From assembly GCA_947379895.1 (NCBI GenBank), contig CANCPA010000025.1, positions 1-35,713 on the forward strand: a stretch of 35,713 bases of DNA, read 5' to 3'. The translations under genes were made by a program, and so were the position numbers. Each line of letters begins with the position of its first letter. Within the stretch, counting starts at the first letter, position 1. The DNA is from Chitinophagaceae bacterium. Its GTDB lineage: Bacteria > Bacteroidota > Bacteroidia > Chitinophagales > Chitinophagaceae. The notes beneath the pieces were generated by a model, which was given only the letters and a program-made list of their open reading frames with translations, was not told where the DNA came from and made no database searches. Positions 6,395 to 16,424 of the stretch are shown here, piece after piece.

Positions 6395-9300
6395 ATGAAA
6401 AAAGGATTAAGTTGTTTTGTTAGTATTTCTCAATTGATTGATAAATCTCTTTTTGATTTAAAATCAATTGAAATGAAGAAATTTATAATTTGTATTTTGG
6501 TTACTATATTTAGTATTTCATTAAATGCACAAGGTGTTCTTTCTAAAAAAATTACTTTAATAATCGAAAATCAGAACCTTGAAAAAATCATTTTAAAATT
6601 AGAGAAAGAAAATAATATCAAGTTTTCTTATACTTCATCAATATTCGATCATTCTAAAAAGCTTAATATTAATCTAAAAGAAAAACCATTATCTGATGTA
6701 TTAAAGCAAATCCTTTCACCACTAAATATAAAATTCGATGTTATAGACGATTATATTGTTCTGAGTAGTAATTTGAGCAATAATGAGGTAAGTGAAAAAA
6801 AAAAGTCAATAAATGAACAGGAACTAAAAAACGGAAAGGCAAATATTGAAGAAATAAATAATAACGGAAGAATTGCCAAAGGAATTGTGACAAATGAATT
6901 AGGGCAACCTCTAGTTGGAGTAAATATCCGACTGTCTTCAACAAACTTTGTAACAACTTCAGATGCAAAAGGTAATTTTAGCATTAATCTTCCTAGTGAA
7001 TCAGGGCTCGTTTTCTTAAATTATGTGGGATATAAAGAAACTCAGGTGAGAATGAAACGGGACAATTTTTACACCATAAAACTTGTAGAATTGTCTAGTA
7101 GTTTGAGCGATGTAATTGTAATTGCCTATGGAACCCAAAGCAAACGACAATCTTCAACTGCAATCAGCACAGCAACAGGTGAGGATTTATTGCATTCACC
7201 TACTCAAAATGTTACAAATTCACTTACAGGCAGAGTTTCAGGACTGACTACAATTCAGGCAAGTGGTAGGCCCGGCGATAGTCAGGCTGATATTTTCATT
7301 AGGGGACAAGTTTCTAGTAGCGCAACCCCGTTATATATTGTTGATGGTATTGAGCGAACTGATTTTGGTGATATTGATCCCAATGAAATTGAATCTATTT
7401 CAATTTTAAAAGATGCAGGTTCTACGGCTGTATTTGGAATTAAAGGCGCAAATGGTGTCGTTTTGGTTACTACCCGTCAGGGTAAAATTGGTGGTACCAT
7501 TGTATCTTATTCAAGTAATCTCGGGTTAACTACTTTTAGCGCTATACCTAAAGTTCTTTCTTCCTATCCTAGTGCAGTTTTGATGGATGAATCGCAAATA
7601 AATGTTGGAATTAATCCTCGATTCTCTAGTGCTGATTTGGAAAATTTTAAAAATGGTACAGGGAGTAAATTGTTATACCCTAATACAAATTGGTTTAAAG
7701 TAATTACGAAACCTGTAGGAGTGCAAACTCAACATAATATAAATGTTAGTGGTGGGAATGATAAGGCAAAATATTTTGTGTCGGCAGGTTTTTTATATAG
7801 CGGTGGACAAATGAGGGAATATAAATCTCCAAATGCTTATAAAGTAGGAACGGATTTTACACGTTACAACTTTAGGTCAAATCTTGATTTACGACTTACC
7901 CCCACAACAAATCTCTCCTTACGAACGGCAGGGCGTTTAGAAATTCGCTATTCACCAATTGGACTAAATTCAGGAGGAAATAATCAAGATAAATGGGCAC
8001 ATGCTTGGGAAGGGATTATGACTAGGGTTTATAGGGCGCCTACTTGGTTGTATCCTTTTTTTCCTGAATATACCAATTCCGATGATCCTGCAATTCAAGC
8101 ATTAGATATAAAGTATAATCATATTGAGGATTATTCGAGTTACATCATTAACTCGTATAATCCTTATGCGATAGAAACAGGATCAGGATATGTACAATGG
8201 AATAAAGACGTAGTTGAAAGTATATTCTCTTTAGATCAAAATTTTAGTTTTATAACTCCCGGACTAAGGGGGAAGATTACTTTGGGATTTGATGAGCAAT
8301 TTGATGCTGCCGCTGCACAATCAGGTTCATATAAAGCTTGGGGTGTTGATACTGCAACCTTGCAATTAGTACCTTCTCCAACTGCTCCATTTTCGTATGA
8401 TGCACCACTTTTAGGAATTGGAGTCACTCGTATCGGTTTCAATAAAACAAACCTTCAAATGCAACTTGATTACACCAGGAAAATTGGGACTAGTCAAAAC
8501 ATAAGTGCAGTATTGGTTGGGCAAAGGGAACTATTGCGAAATACATCTAGTGCCCCTACTGCCAATCAAGGCATTATTGGTCGTATTTCATACGCATATA
8601 AAAGAAGATACTTTCTAGAAACTAGTGCATCATACAGTGGTTCTGAAAATTATGCGTCAAGACACAGATATGGTTTGTTTCCCTCTTTTTCGGCAGGGTG
8701 GATCATAAGTGAAGAGCGTTTTTTTTCTAAAGCAAATAAAATTGTAAGTTTTTTAAAGTTGCGTTCTTCTATTGGGTTAGTGGGAATTCCAAGTCCATCT
8801 ACAGGACGATTTGCATATTTAAGCAACTACTCTTATGGAGGAGGTACACCTTCAGGGGGAGGCGGACTCTCAAATCCTAATAGTAATGTATATTTTGGAA
8901 CAGGAAATACCTTGAATACTGTTGTATATCAAAATAGTTTTGGAAATTCTGATGTGTCATGGGAAACCTCAAGGAAACGGAATATCGGTTTGGATGCAAC
9001 ATTATTCAATAATAAATTAAATGGTACCATTGACATTTTTGATGATTTAAGGTATAACATTTTATCAACTAGATCAAACTCTGCATTTACAGTTTATGGA
9101 ACTACCCAACCTCCAACAAACTTCGGAAAGAACTACAATCGAGGTTTTGAAATCAGTTTGCATTATGCAAATAATTGGAAGAACAAATTCACTTATGGTA
9201 TAAACTTCAATTATAGCTATGCACACAATAAGATCTTAGTCACTGATGATGCGCCAGGAGCACCGGCAAATTTGAAGAAATCGGGTACTAGAATTGGACA

Positions 9301-9958
9301 GTATTTTGGGTATCAGGCTGTAGGGTTTTATAAAGACAAAATGGATATAGCAAATAGCGCGATTAATCAAACTACTTCCGCAGCTTCAATTCCAGGCGAT
9401 TTGAAATATAAAGACCTTACAGGTAGTGGAACTATTACTAGTAATGATATGATGCCAATTGGTTATTCCCGATTACCAGAAATTATTTACAGCATTGAGC
9501 CAACAGCACGATTTAAACGCATTTCAATTAGTATTATGTTTCAGGCAGCAACACACGTTAGTAGCGACGTGAAATTTACAGACAACTTTTATGAGAATAT
9601 GTTAGGTAGATGGACTCCTTCAAACCCGGATCATGCAACATGGCCTGTATTACGTCCTCCTTATGGAGCAAATCCTAATTATGATGTAACAAACACTTTT
9701 GTTTTGCAGGATGGTTCTTATATCAAACTTCGTAACATTCAAATTAATTATGAGATACCTTTTTCAATAGCAAAAAAGCTTGGATTGAAATCTTGTAGGG
9801 TATATGTTAATGGTCAGAACTTAAAAACGTGGACCAAATTTCTTTACTTAGATCCTGAAAATTATTCGAAGTTACCAAGTGGCGATTATGGAGCGGCTAA
9901 CCATGCCGCTTACCCGGGTACTCGGATTTTTAATTTTGGGGTAAATGTTCAACTTTAA
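6395..9958 (+). CDS. SusC/RagA TonB-dependent outer-membrane receptor with STN signalling domain
   Basis: Outer-membrane channel that imports glycan fragments with the SusD lipoprotein, powered by TonB. The 1187 residues carry, in order: a signal peptide ending near ISLNAQ (residue 46); an STN domain (about 53-123), which contacts FecR in trans-envelope signalling; a carboxypeptidase-D-like domain (about 160-232, GIVTNELGQPLVGVNI); a plug domain (about 246-362) with LYIVDG, SISILKDAGSTAVFG and GANGVVLVTT; then a 22-strand-type barrel ending in FNFGVNVQL. The ATG at 6395 gives a long n-region of the kind common in STN-SusC proteins. The ATG at 6473 would begin directly at the hydrophobic signal and cannot be excluded. 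SusD follows almost immediately. The substrate is unknown; the nearby GH106 genes hint at a rhamnose-containing glycan. Confidence 0.95.
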   Translation: MKKGLSCFVSISQLIDKSLFDLKSIEMKKFIICILVTIFSISLNAQGVLSKKITLIIENQNLEKIILKLEKENNIKFSYTSSIFDHSKKLNINLKEKPLSDVLKQILSPLNIKFDVIDDYIVLSSNLSNNEVSEKKKSINEQELKNGKANIEEINNNGRIAKGIVTNELGQPLVGVNIRLSSTNFVTTSDAKGNFSINLPSESGLVFLNYVGYKETQVRMKRDNFYTIKLVELSSSLSDVIVIAYGTQSKRQSSTAISTATGEDLLHSPTQNVTNSLTGRVSGLTTIQASGRPGDSQADIFIRGQVSSSATPLYIVDGIERTDFGDIDPNEIESISILKDAGSTAVFGIKGANGVVLVTTRQGKIGGTIVSYSSNLGLTTFSAIPKVLSSYPSAVLMDESQINVGINPRFSSADLENFKNGTGSKLLYPNTNWFKVITKPVGVQTQHNINVSGGNDKAKYFVSAGFLYSGGQMREYKSPNAYKVGTDFTRYNFRSNLDLRLTPTTNLSLRTAGRLEIRYSPIGLNSGGNNQDKWAHAWEGIMTRVYRAPTWLYPFFPEYTNSDDPAIQALDIKYNHIEDYSSYIINSYNPYAIETGSGYVQWNKDVVESIFSLDQNFSFITPGLRGKITLGFDEQFDAAAAQSGSYKAWGVDTATLQLVPSPTAPFSYDAPLLGIGVTRIGFNKTNLQMQLDYTRKIGTSQNISAVLVGQRELLRNTSSAPTANQGIIGRISYAYKRRYFLETSASYSGSENYASRHRYGLFPSFSAGWIISEERFFSKANKIVSFLKLRSSIGLVGIPSPSTGRFAYLSNYSYGGGTPSGGGGLSNPNSNVYFGTGNTLNTVVYQNSFGNSDVSWETSRKRNIGLDATLFNNKLNGTIDIFDDLRYNILSTRSNSAFTVYGTTQPPTNFGKNYNRGFEISLHYANNWKNKFTYGINFNYSYAHNKILVTDDAPGAPANLKKSGTRIGQYFGYQAVGFYKDKMDIANSAINQTTSAASIPGDLKYKDLTGSGTITSNDMMPIGYSRLPEIIYSIEPTARFKRISISIMFQAATHVSSDVKFTDNFYENMLGRWTPSNPDHATWPVLRPPYGANPNYDVTNTFVLQDGSYIKLRNIQINYEIPFSIAKKLGLKSCRVYVNGQNLKTWTKFLYLDPENYSKLPSGDYGAANHAAYPGTRIFNFGVNVQL

Positions 9959-9962
9959 AAGA

Positions 9963-11612
9963 ATGGGAATGAAAATTAGCATAGCCTTTTTTGTAACAAC
10001 TCTATTGTTGTTCTCATGTAAGAAAGATTTTTTGCAAAAAGATACCGGCGTTGAAATTAGCAATGACGATGTTTTTTCAAGTCAATTATATACCACGAGT
10101 TTTGCCAATAACTCATATAATTTTCTTATTGATGATTTCGCCTATTTCACGAGTGGAAACACAGGCAACACTTCTGAACTGACTGATGAGAGTATTGACT
10201 CGCAAAATTTGTTAGCAGTAAATCTGATCAATCAAGGTGCTTTGCTTAATCCAAATGCAGGAGATATGGCAAGCGTCTATACTAGACTTTATAAAGGAAT
10301 TTACAACGTCAATACTTTCTTTGCTAATTATAATAGAGCCAAATGGGCATCTGTAAATACGTTAAATCTCATCAGAGGGGAGCAATACTTTTTACGTGCC
10401 TTTATGTACTTTGAACTGTGGAAGAGATGGGGCGATGTGATACTTTTGGATCATCCTCTTGGATTAAATGAAAACCAAGATTTACCACGTAGTCCTAGAG
10501 ATTCAGTGCAAGCATTTATTCAAAGAGATCTTGATTCGGCAATGACTTTATTACCTCTAGTAAGAACAACGAACGATTATGGCAGGGCAACAAAATGTGC
10601 AGCTTTAGCCTTAGATTCAAGAATGTTATTATATGCCGCAAGTCCTAGATTTAATGAAAATAATGATATCACTTTATGGCAAAGGGCTCTTGATTCAACT
10701 AAGAGTTTAATTAGTCTGAATGTAACCAACAACTTATTTACTCTAGAGCCTAATTATGCAAATATTCTTACTACCTCTGCTTCGAAAGAATATGTACTGA
10801 TCAAAGTAAGACCTCCTCGTTCCTTTAGTAATGGAACCTTTCTTTGGAATTTTATTGTAGGTGGAAACGCAGGTGCAATAGGGACGTTTAATCCAACTCA
10901 AAATCATGCTGAAATGTATCAAATGAGTAATGGACTTCCTATAACGGATAAACGTTCAGGATTTGATTCTGCAAATCCTTATGTGAAAAGAGACCCACGG
11001 TTTTATAATAATTTGATTTTTAATGGAATGACTTGGCAAAGTAAGACCATTAAGATGTGGGATGCAAGTACAGGCACCGACTATAATTCAGCAAACTATT
11101 GGTACACTAGAACTCGATATTATTGTAGAAAATTGTGGCCTGAAGTGTATAAACAGGGTGGTTCAGGAACTTCATTATTAAATTTTGTTTTTTTTAGATG
11201 GGGTGAAATATTACTTAATTACGCTGAAGCACTAAATGAAGTAACAGGAAATTCAGCTACAGTTGTCTCAACAATGAATCAAATTAGAACAAGGGCAGGT
11301 ATGCCGGGTGTATCAATTCGGGCTACTCAAGATTCAATGCGAATATTAATTCATAATGAAAGAGCCGTAGAACTAGCTTTTGAGGAGCATAGATGGTGGG
11401 ATATTTTACGTTGGAAACAAGGACCACAAATTGTTGCTCAACCAATGAAGGCGATGAATGTAGCTAATCAGTCGCCACCCTATGGATATTCTGTAATTGT
11501 TCTCCCTGATCGCTATCAAAAAGTATTTAATGAGAATATGTATTGGTATCCAATTCCATTGTCGGAAATACAAAAGTCAAATGGGATTTTAAAACAAACT
11601 GTCGGATGGTAA
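9963..11612 (+). CDS. SusD/RagB-family glycan-binding lipoprotein (pair 1)
   Basis: Surface lipoprotein that caps the SusC channel and binds the glycan. It has a short signal peptide with lipobox LLFSC followed by KKDF. The TPR-like SusD fold is shown by RAFMYFELWKRWGDV, NERAVELAFEEHRWWDILRW and the closing YWYPIPLSEIQKSNGIL. An ATG at 9945 would overlap the end of susC, and an ATG at 9969 is also possible. I prefer 9963 or 9969 because they start just after the susC stop and leave a compact lipoprotein signal. From 9963 the protein is 549 residues, normal for the family. The tight coupling to susC implies translation from one message. Confidence 0.94.
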   Translation: MGMKISIAFFVTTLLLFSCKKDFLQKDTGVEISNDDVFSSQLYTTSFANNSYNFLIDDFAYFTSGNTGNTSELTDESIDSQNLLAVNLINQGALLNPNAGDMASVYTRLYKGIYNVNTFFANYNRAKWASVNTLNLIRGEQYFLRAFMYFELWKRWGDVILLDHPLGLNENQDLPRSPRDSVQAFIQRDLDSAMTLLPLVRTTNDYGRATKCAALALDSRMLLYAASPRFNENNDITLWQRALDSTKSLISLNVTNNLFTLEPNYANILTTSASKEYVLIKVRPPRSFSNGTFLWNFIVGGNAGAIGTFNPTQNHAEMYQMSNGLPITDKRSGFDSANPYVKRDPRFYNNLIFNGMTWQSKTIKMWDASTGTDYNSANYWYTRTRYYCRKLWPEVYKQGGSGTSLLNFVFFRWGEILLNYAEALNEVTGNSATVVSTMNQIRTRAGMPGVSIRATQDSMRILIHNERAVELAFEEHRWWDILRWKQGPQIVAQPMKAMNVANQSPPYGYSVIVLPDRYQKVFNENMYWYPIPLSEIQKSNGILKQTVGW

Positions 11613-11651
11613 TAAGTATTTTAGGTATGGCTCATCAATAATTTTTAACTA

Positions 11652-14600
11652 ATGATTGCAAAAAAAATTATACAATTCTGTTTTCTGGCTTTTTGGCTTT
11701 TTGTAACTATCAATAATAGTAATGCTCAATTGATTAATAAGCAAGTCAAAGATATATTGGTTACAGGCAGGATTTTAAGTAGAAATACTCCCTTAGAAAA
11801 GGTAAACGTCTCGGTATTAGGAAAGGAAATAAGTTCTTTTTCAAATACGGATGGATATTTCGTGTTGACTTGTCCAAGAGGTGCCACAATTGTTTTATCC
11901 AAACCTGGATTTAAAGATTTCTCTTTTGTATCAACAGACAAAATCAGCAATATTGAGTTAATTCCTGCTCTGATCGGAACAGGGGATGCTGATGAAATAT
12001 TTTTACCTTCAGGCACTAGAACAAAAAGGGATATTACAGGATTTACTGCTAGTGTTAAAGCAAGTACGCTCGCTCAAGTACCAATGAGTAGTATCAATAA
12101 TTTTTTAGCTGGCAGGATTTCAGGTGTTTATATTCAACAAACAGGTTCTGCTCCCGGATTAGACGCTGCAAGTATTCAAATTCGTGGTCAATCAACATAT
12201 AATACAGGAAATGTTCCCATAGTTATTGTTGATGGTGCAGTCAGGGACTTTCAAAATATAGATATTAGTGAAATTGAAAGTATTACAGTTTTAAAGGATG
12301 CAACTACTTTAGCATGGTACGGTATTAATGGAGCAAATGCTGCATTGTTGGTAACGACAAAAAAAGGGGCAGTACAAAAAATGGCCATTCAGTTTGATGC
12401 GCAATCTGGGATTCAAGTGCCTTCAAGTTATACAAAACCCATCAATTCGTATCAGTTTGTTTCTTTGTATAATAAGGCAAATATTAACGATGGAACAACC
12501 CCTGTTTATTCTCAAGATGCACTGAATAATTATTTAAAGGATACGGATCATTACCATTATCCAAATAACAATTATGTAGATACATTTTTTAAACCTTTTG
12601 CTTTTACTCAACGATATACGCTTAGTGTAACAGGAGGAACCCCTAAATTTAAATATTTCACTTTATTGGGTTACTTTAATCAGGATGGACTCTTCAACCA
12701 TACTGAAACACCTAATTATAATTCAAATGTTCGTTTTAACAGACTCAATTTTAGAGCTAACATCGACTTTGAAGTAAACCCAAATTTAAAAGCTTGCTTA
12801 TTAGTTACAGGTAGATCTGAAAATAGAATACAGCCCGGAGGAAATTTGGGCGGATTGATGAATGTGATAAATAATACCCCACCTAATGCGTATCCCCTCA
12901 TTAATCCTAATGGAACATTCGGGGGTAGTTCTAGTTTCAATAGCAATCCCTATGTCTATCTGCAAAAAAATGGGTATGTAAGTAATATTACTCAGGTGAT
13001 GAATTCTACCTTTAAAGTAAATCAGAATTTGGATAGTTGGCTAACAGGATTGTCCGCTAATATTCTATTCTCTTACGATGCACAAGGGATTTATAAATCT
13101 GGTTATTCCCAAACAGGTGCAACTTATAACTTGAATGGTGGAGGGTATGGCACAAATAGTCCACTCAACTATCTTTCACCCGGTTATACATCTAATCTTA
13201 GTAAAAATGAGTTTTGGGGTGGTTTTGACTACAATCACCTCTTTAAATTTAAGCATAAGATTGATGCAAGTATAAGATTTGAAAGAGATCAGCAAACTCA
13301 ATTGACCGACTTGCCTAGCAGAACTCAAGAGATGGCAACAAGAATTGATTATGCTTATGACAATAAATATTATGCAACTTTTGTTGCGAGTTACTCTGGT
13401 TCTGATGTTTTTGCTGCTGATCGTAGATATGGTTTTTTTCCATCGATTGGGCTTGGTTGGATTGTGACAGAAGAGAAATTCTTAAAGCCTAATAAAATAT
13501 TGAGCTACCTTAAAATTCATGGTAGCTATGGAAAGGTGGGCAACGATCAATTAAATGCAATTAGACGTTTCCCTTTTCAGAGTGTTTTCAATTATAGTTC
13601 TGCCTATGTTTTTGGAACAGGATATTCTAGCAATTTAGGTGTCGCCGAATTAAATATCGGAAATCCCAATATAACATGGGAGAATCTCTATCAAACTAAT
13701 ATTGGACTCGAAATTATGTTGTTGAACAGAGCCTTAGATATTGATGTTAATTTATTCTCTGATACTCGAAAAAACATTTTAACCACAAGCGTACTGCCAG
13801 ATATCCTTGGTCAGCAAACCTCTCAAACAAATAGTGGCAGTGTTCAAAGTAAGGGATTCGAAGTCTCTTTTAATTACAATAAGGTGATTGGCGCATTCAG
13901 GATTAATTTAATGGGTAATTATACCCTAGCCCTAAATAAGATTCTATATATTAATGAAGGATATATACCTCAAAGTCAAAGCCAAATTGGTCATACGGTA
14001 GGTATGCCAATCAGTTCTACTACTAAACTTTTATATGTGAGTGATGGACTTTTTCAGGATTCAACTCAATTGGCGAATGGTGCTAAAACAAGTTTTGCTG
14101 TTCTTAAGGGTGATATACGATACAAGGATACAAATGGTGATGGTATTGTTGATGCGACTGACCGTCAAATGACAGACTATACAGATGTTCCAAAGGCTTA
14201 TTTTGGATTCGGTGCTAATATCGGTTACAAGCGATTTGACTTCTCTTTTCAGTTTCAAGGTGCTATCGGTCGCACAGTTCCCATAAATCAGGCTGTTTTG
14301 TCGGGTGGTTACAATATTGGCCATTTTGCCACTGATAGATGGACGCCTGATAATGCCGGAAATGCCTTATGGCCTAGACTTGCCATTAACAGCCGCCCTA
14401 ATAATACACTTACATCGGACTTTTATTATAGAAATGGAGACTATTTAAAACTTAAATCCTTAGAATTTGGATATACGCTTCCTTTTAGTTTAAAAGGAAA
14501 GGAAGGGGCTAACTCTGTACGGTTTTATTTGTCTGGAAATAATATATTGTCTTTCAGTAATCTCAAATCCTTTGGTTTAGATCCTGAAAACCCACTCGCA

Positions 14601-14663
14601 GGTTGGGGAACAAATTATCCTTATCTAAGTGTGTATGCTTTTGGCGCTTCATTAAGATTTTAA
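11652..14663 (+). CDS. SusC/RagA TonB-dependent outer-membrane receptor without STN domain (pair 2)
   Basis: Second glycan importer of the operon, 1003 residues. A signal peptide ends at NNSNAQ (26). A carboxypeptidase-D-like domain follows (about 36-105, VTGRILSRNTPLEKVNVSV). The plug domain (about 118-239) has IQIRGQSTYNTG, VPIVIVDGAV, ITVLKDATTLAWYGINGANA and LLVTTKKG; in most SusC plugs the last part reads more like AAAIYGARAANGVI. The barrel ends in VYAFGASLRF. Lack of an STN domain means it probably does not signal to FecR. It begins 39 bp after the first SusD. It is clearly diverged from the first SusC, so this is not a recent duplication. Confidence 0.94.
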   Translation: MIAKKIIQFCFLAFWLFVTINNSNAQLINKQVKDILVTGRILSRNTPLEKVNVSVLGKEISSFSNTDGYFVLTCPRGATIVLSKPGFKDFSFVSTDKISNIELIPALIGTGDADEIFLPSGTRTKRDITGFTASVKASTLAQVPMSSINNFLAGRISGVYIQQTGSAPGLDAASIQIRGQSTYNTGNVPIVIVDGAVRDFQNIDISEIESITVLKDATTLAWYGINGANAALLVTTKKGAVQKMAIQFDAQSGIQVPSSYTKPINSYQFVSLYNKANINDGTTPVYSQDALNNYLKDTDHYHYPNNNYVDTFFKPFAFTQRYTLSVTGGTPKFKYFTLLGYFNQDGLFNHTETPNYNSNVRFNRLNFRANIDFEVNPNLKACLLVTGRSENRIQPGGNLGGLMNVINNTPPNAYPLINPNGTFGGSSSFNSNPYVYLQKNGYVSNITQVMNSTFKVNQNLDSWLTGLSANILFSYDAQGIYKSGYSQTGATYNLNGGGYGTNSPLNYLSPGYTSNLSKNEFWGGFDYNHLFKFKHKIDASIRFERDQQTQLTDLPSRTQEMATRIDYAYDNKYYATFVASYSGSDVFAADRRYGFFPSIGLGWIVTEEKFLKPNKILSYLKIHGSYGKVGNDQLNAIRRFPFQSVFNYSSAYVFGTGYSSNLGVAELNIGNPNITWENLYQTNIGLEIMLLNRALDIDVNLFSDTRKNILTTSVLPDILGQQTSQTNSGSVQSKGFEVSFNYNKVIGAFRINLMGNYTLALNKILYINEGYIPQSQSQIGHTVGMPISSTTKLLYVSDGLFQDSTQLANGAKTSFAVLKGDIRYKDTNGDGIVDATDRQMTDYTDVPKAYFGFGANIGYKRFDFSFQFQGAIGRTVPINQAVLSGGYNIGHFATDRWTPDNAGNALWPRLAINSRPNNTLTSDFYYRNGDYLKLKSLEFGYTLPFSLKGKEGANSVRFYLSGNNILSFSNLKSFGLDPENPLAGWGTNYPYLSVYAFGASLRF

Positions 14664-14690
14664 GTTTAACAATTTTAGAGTTATCAAATT

Positions 14691-16394
14691 ATGATTAAGC
14701 ATTTTTGTAAAATAATCTTGGGAATATATTTAACTACACTTTTTATTTCCTGTAAAAAGGATTATCTGTCTTACGACATTTCAAATGGGGTGTTTAATGC
14801 AGCACAGGTATGGTATAGCGATCGAAATACCCGTGCTTTCCTTACGAGTACTTATTATGGACTCTCTAGCCCAACCTCTACTGCTTCATCTTCAAGTTTA
14901 GCAAGTAGGTACAATATTGACGGAAGTGGTTCAATGCTTTCCGAAGGGTCAGATGAGGCTATCAGTACAAATACGGCTTCAATCATGTATAATATGATCA
15001 ATGGAAGTTGGAGCCCAACTAATTTAGTGGACGATAATTATGCGGCACTATATAGTTACATTAGGAAAACCAATATGTTTATTGCGAATGTTGGTAATAG
15101 TGCAGTTTATCCTCAATCTGATACTTTAGAACTGAAATCTGAGGCATATTTTCTTCGGGCCTATTTTTACTTTGAACTCTTAGAACGATATGGTGGTGTG
15201 CCAATAGTCACAAGAGTATTGAGCCCAACAGATAATCTTATAGTACCCAAAAATTCGTATGATGAAGTGGTTGCTCAAATAGCAAAGGATTGTGATTCTG
15301 CCGTAGTTGGGTTACCCTTAGCAAATGGAGCCTTAGGCGATCAAAGAACACCCTTGTCATGGGATGATGGTGATAGGGGTAGGGCTACACAAATTGCCGC
15401 CTTAGCACTTAAATGTCGGACCTTTCTCTATGCAGCTAGTCCACTAAATAATCCGAATAATGAACTTTCTAGATGGCAGGCTGCAGCAGATGTAGCCAAT
15501 CAGATTATTCAGAGTAAAGCTGATTCCCTATTGACAGGCCCCAATTATAGTACCTTTTGGGACTACGATGTGCCCGGTGTAGCATTTAATTCTGAAGTCA
15601 TCTTCGCTACAGCTCCACTTCAAATAAATTCTGTCGATCAAAATAATGCTCCTATAGGTTTTAATTCTGCAAAGGGTATCTGTAATCCTACTCAAGATTT
15701 AGTGGATGCGTTCGAAACAAAAACAGGATACCCAATTACTGATGCGCGTTCAGGATTTAATCCTCAAAATCCATATTCCAAACGAGACCTTCGACTGTCT
15801 TATTTCATTCTTTTCAATGGTACTTCTTTCAAAGGCAGGGCTGTTAAATCTTATGTTGGAGGCTCTGATAATGTACTTTCTAATATTAATTCAACTAAAA
15901 CAGGGTATTATATGCGTAAGTTCCTTTCCGAAAGTGCTACTTGGAATAGCACCCCCGCGGTAACTAGAACTCGACCTTGGATTATTTTTAGATATGCTGA
16001 GGTACTTCTCAACTATGCAGAGGCATTAAACGAAGTGCAAGGACCTGTACAATCTGTCTATGATGCTGTAAATGCAGTTAGGGCTCGGGTTCTTTTGCCA
16101 GGTTTGCCCACAGGTATTTCTCAGGATAGTATGCGGACTCGAATTCAAAATGAGCGTAGAGTTGAACTTTGTTTCGAAGATCATCGTTTCTTTGATATAA
16201 GAAGATGGAAACTTGCTAATACTTTCTTAAGTGGAGATATAAAAGGGGTGAATATTCAAAGTGTAGGAGGGACCTTGACTTATACTTATCAAGTAGTAGG
16301 AAACAGGGTATGGAACGATAAATATTATTATTATCCTTTTCCTCAAGAACAGGTCAATAAAGATCCTAAATTAGTTCAGAATCCGGGTTATTGA
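14691..16394 (+). CDS. SusD/RagB-family glycan-binding lipoprotein (pair 2)
   Basis: Partner of the preceding SusC, starting 27 bp after its stop. The 567-residue protein has a lipoprotein signal with lipobox LFISC (C21) followed by KKDY. SusD hallmarks are SEAYFLRAYFYFELLERYGG, NERRVELCFEDHRFFDIRRW and the C-terminal YYYPFPQEQVNKDPKLVQNP. The mature protein would sit on the cell surface. Against the first SusD only the family motifs are clearly shared, so the two SusCD pairs may bind different glycans or different parts of one glycan. Confidence 0.94.
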   Translation: MIKHFCKIILGIYLTTLFISCKKDYLSYDISNGVFNAAQVWYSDRNTRAFLTSTYYGLSSPTSTASSSSLASRYNIDGSGSMLSEGSDEAISTNTASIMYNMINGSWSPTNLVDDNYAALYSYIRKTNMFIANVGNSAVYPQSDTLELKSEAYFLRAYFYFELLERYGGVPIVTRVLSPTDNLIVPKNSYDEVVAQIAKDCDSAVVGLPLANGALGDQRTPLSWDDGDRGRATQIAALALKCRTFLYAASPLNNPNNELSRWQAAADVANQIIQSKADSLLTGPNYSTFWDYDVPGVAFNSEVIFATAPLQINSVDQNNAPIGFNSAKGICNPTQDLVDAFETKTGYPITDARSGFNPQNPYSKRDLRLSYFILFNGTSFKGRAVKSYVGGSDNVLSNINSTKTGYYMRKFLSESATWNSTPAVTRTRPWIIFRYAEVLLNYAEALNEVQGPVQSVYDAVNAVRARVLLPGLPTGISQDSMRTRIQNERRVELCFEDHRFFDIRRWKLANTFLSGDIKGVNIQSVGGTLTYTYQVVGNRVWNDKYYYYPFPQEQVNKDPKLVQNPGY

Positions 16395-16424
16395 TCTATT
16401 GTTTTGTAATATTTAGATAAGTGA

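Noticed and set aside
6395-6472. Possibility that SusC 1 starts at 6473 and the first 26 codons are not translated
   Set aside because: Not adopted, because long positively charged n-regions before the signal are common in STN-SusC proteins; it remains an open alternative, noted in the gene entry.
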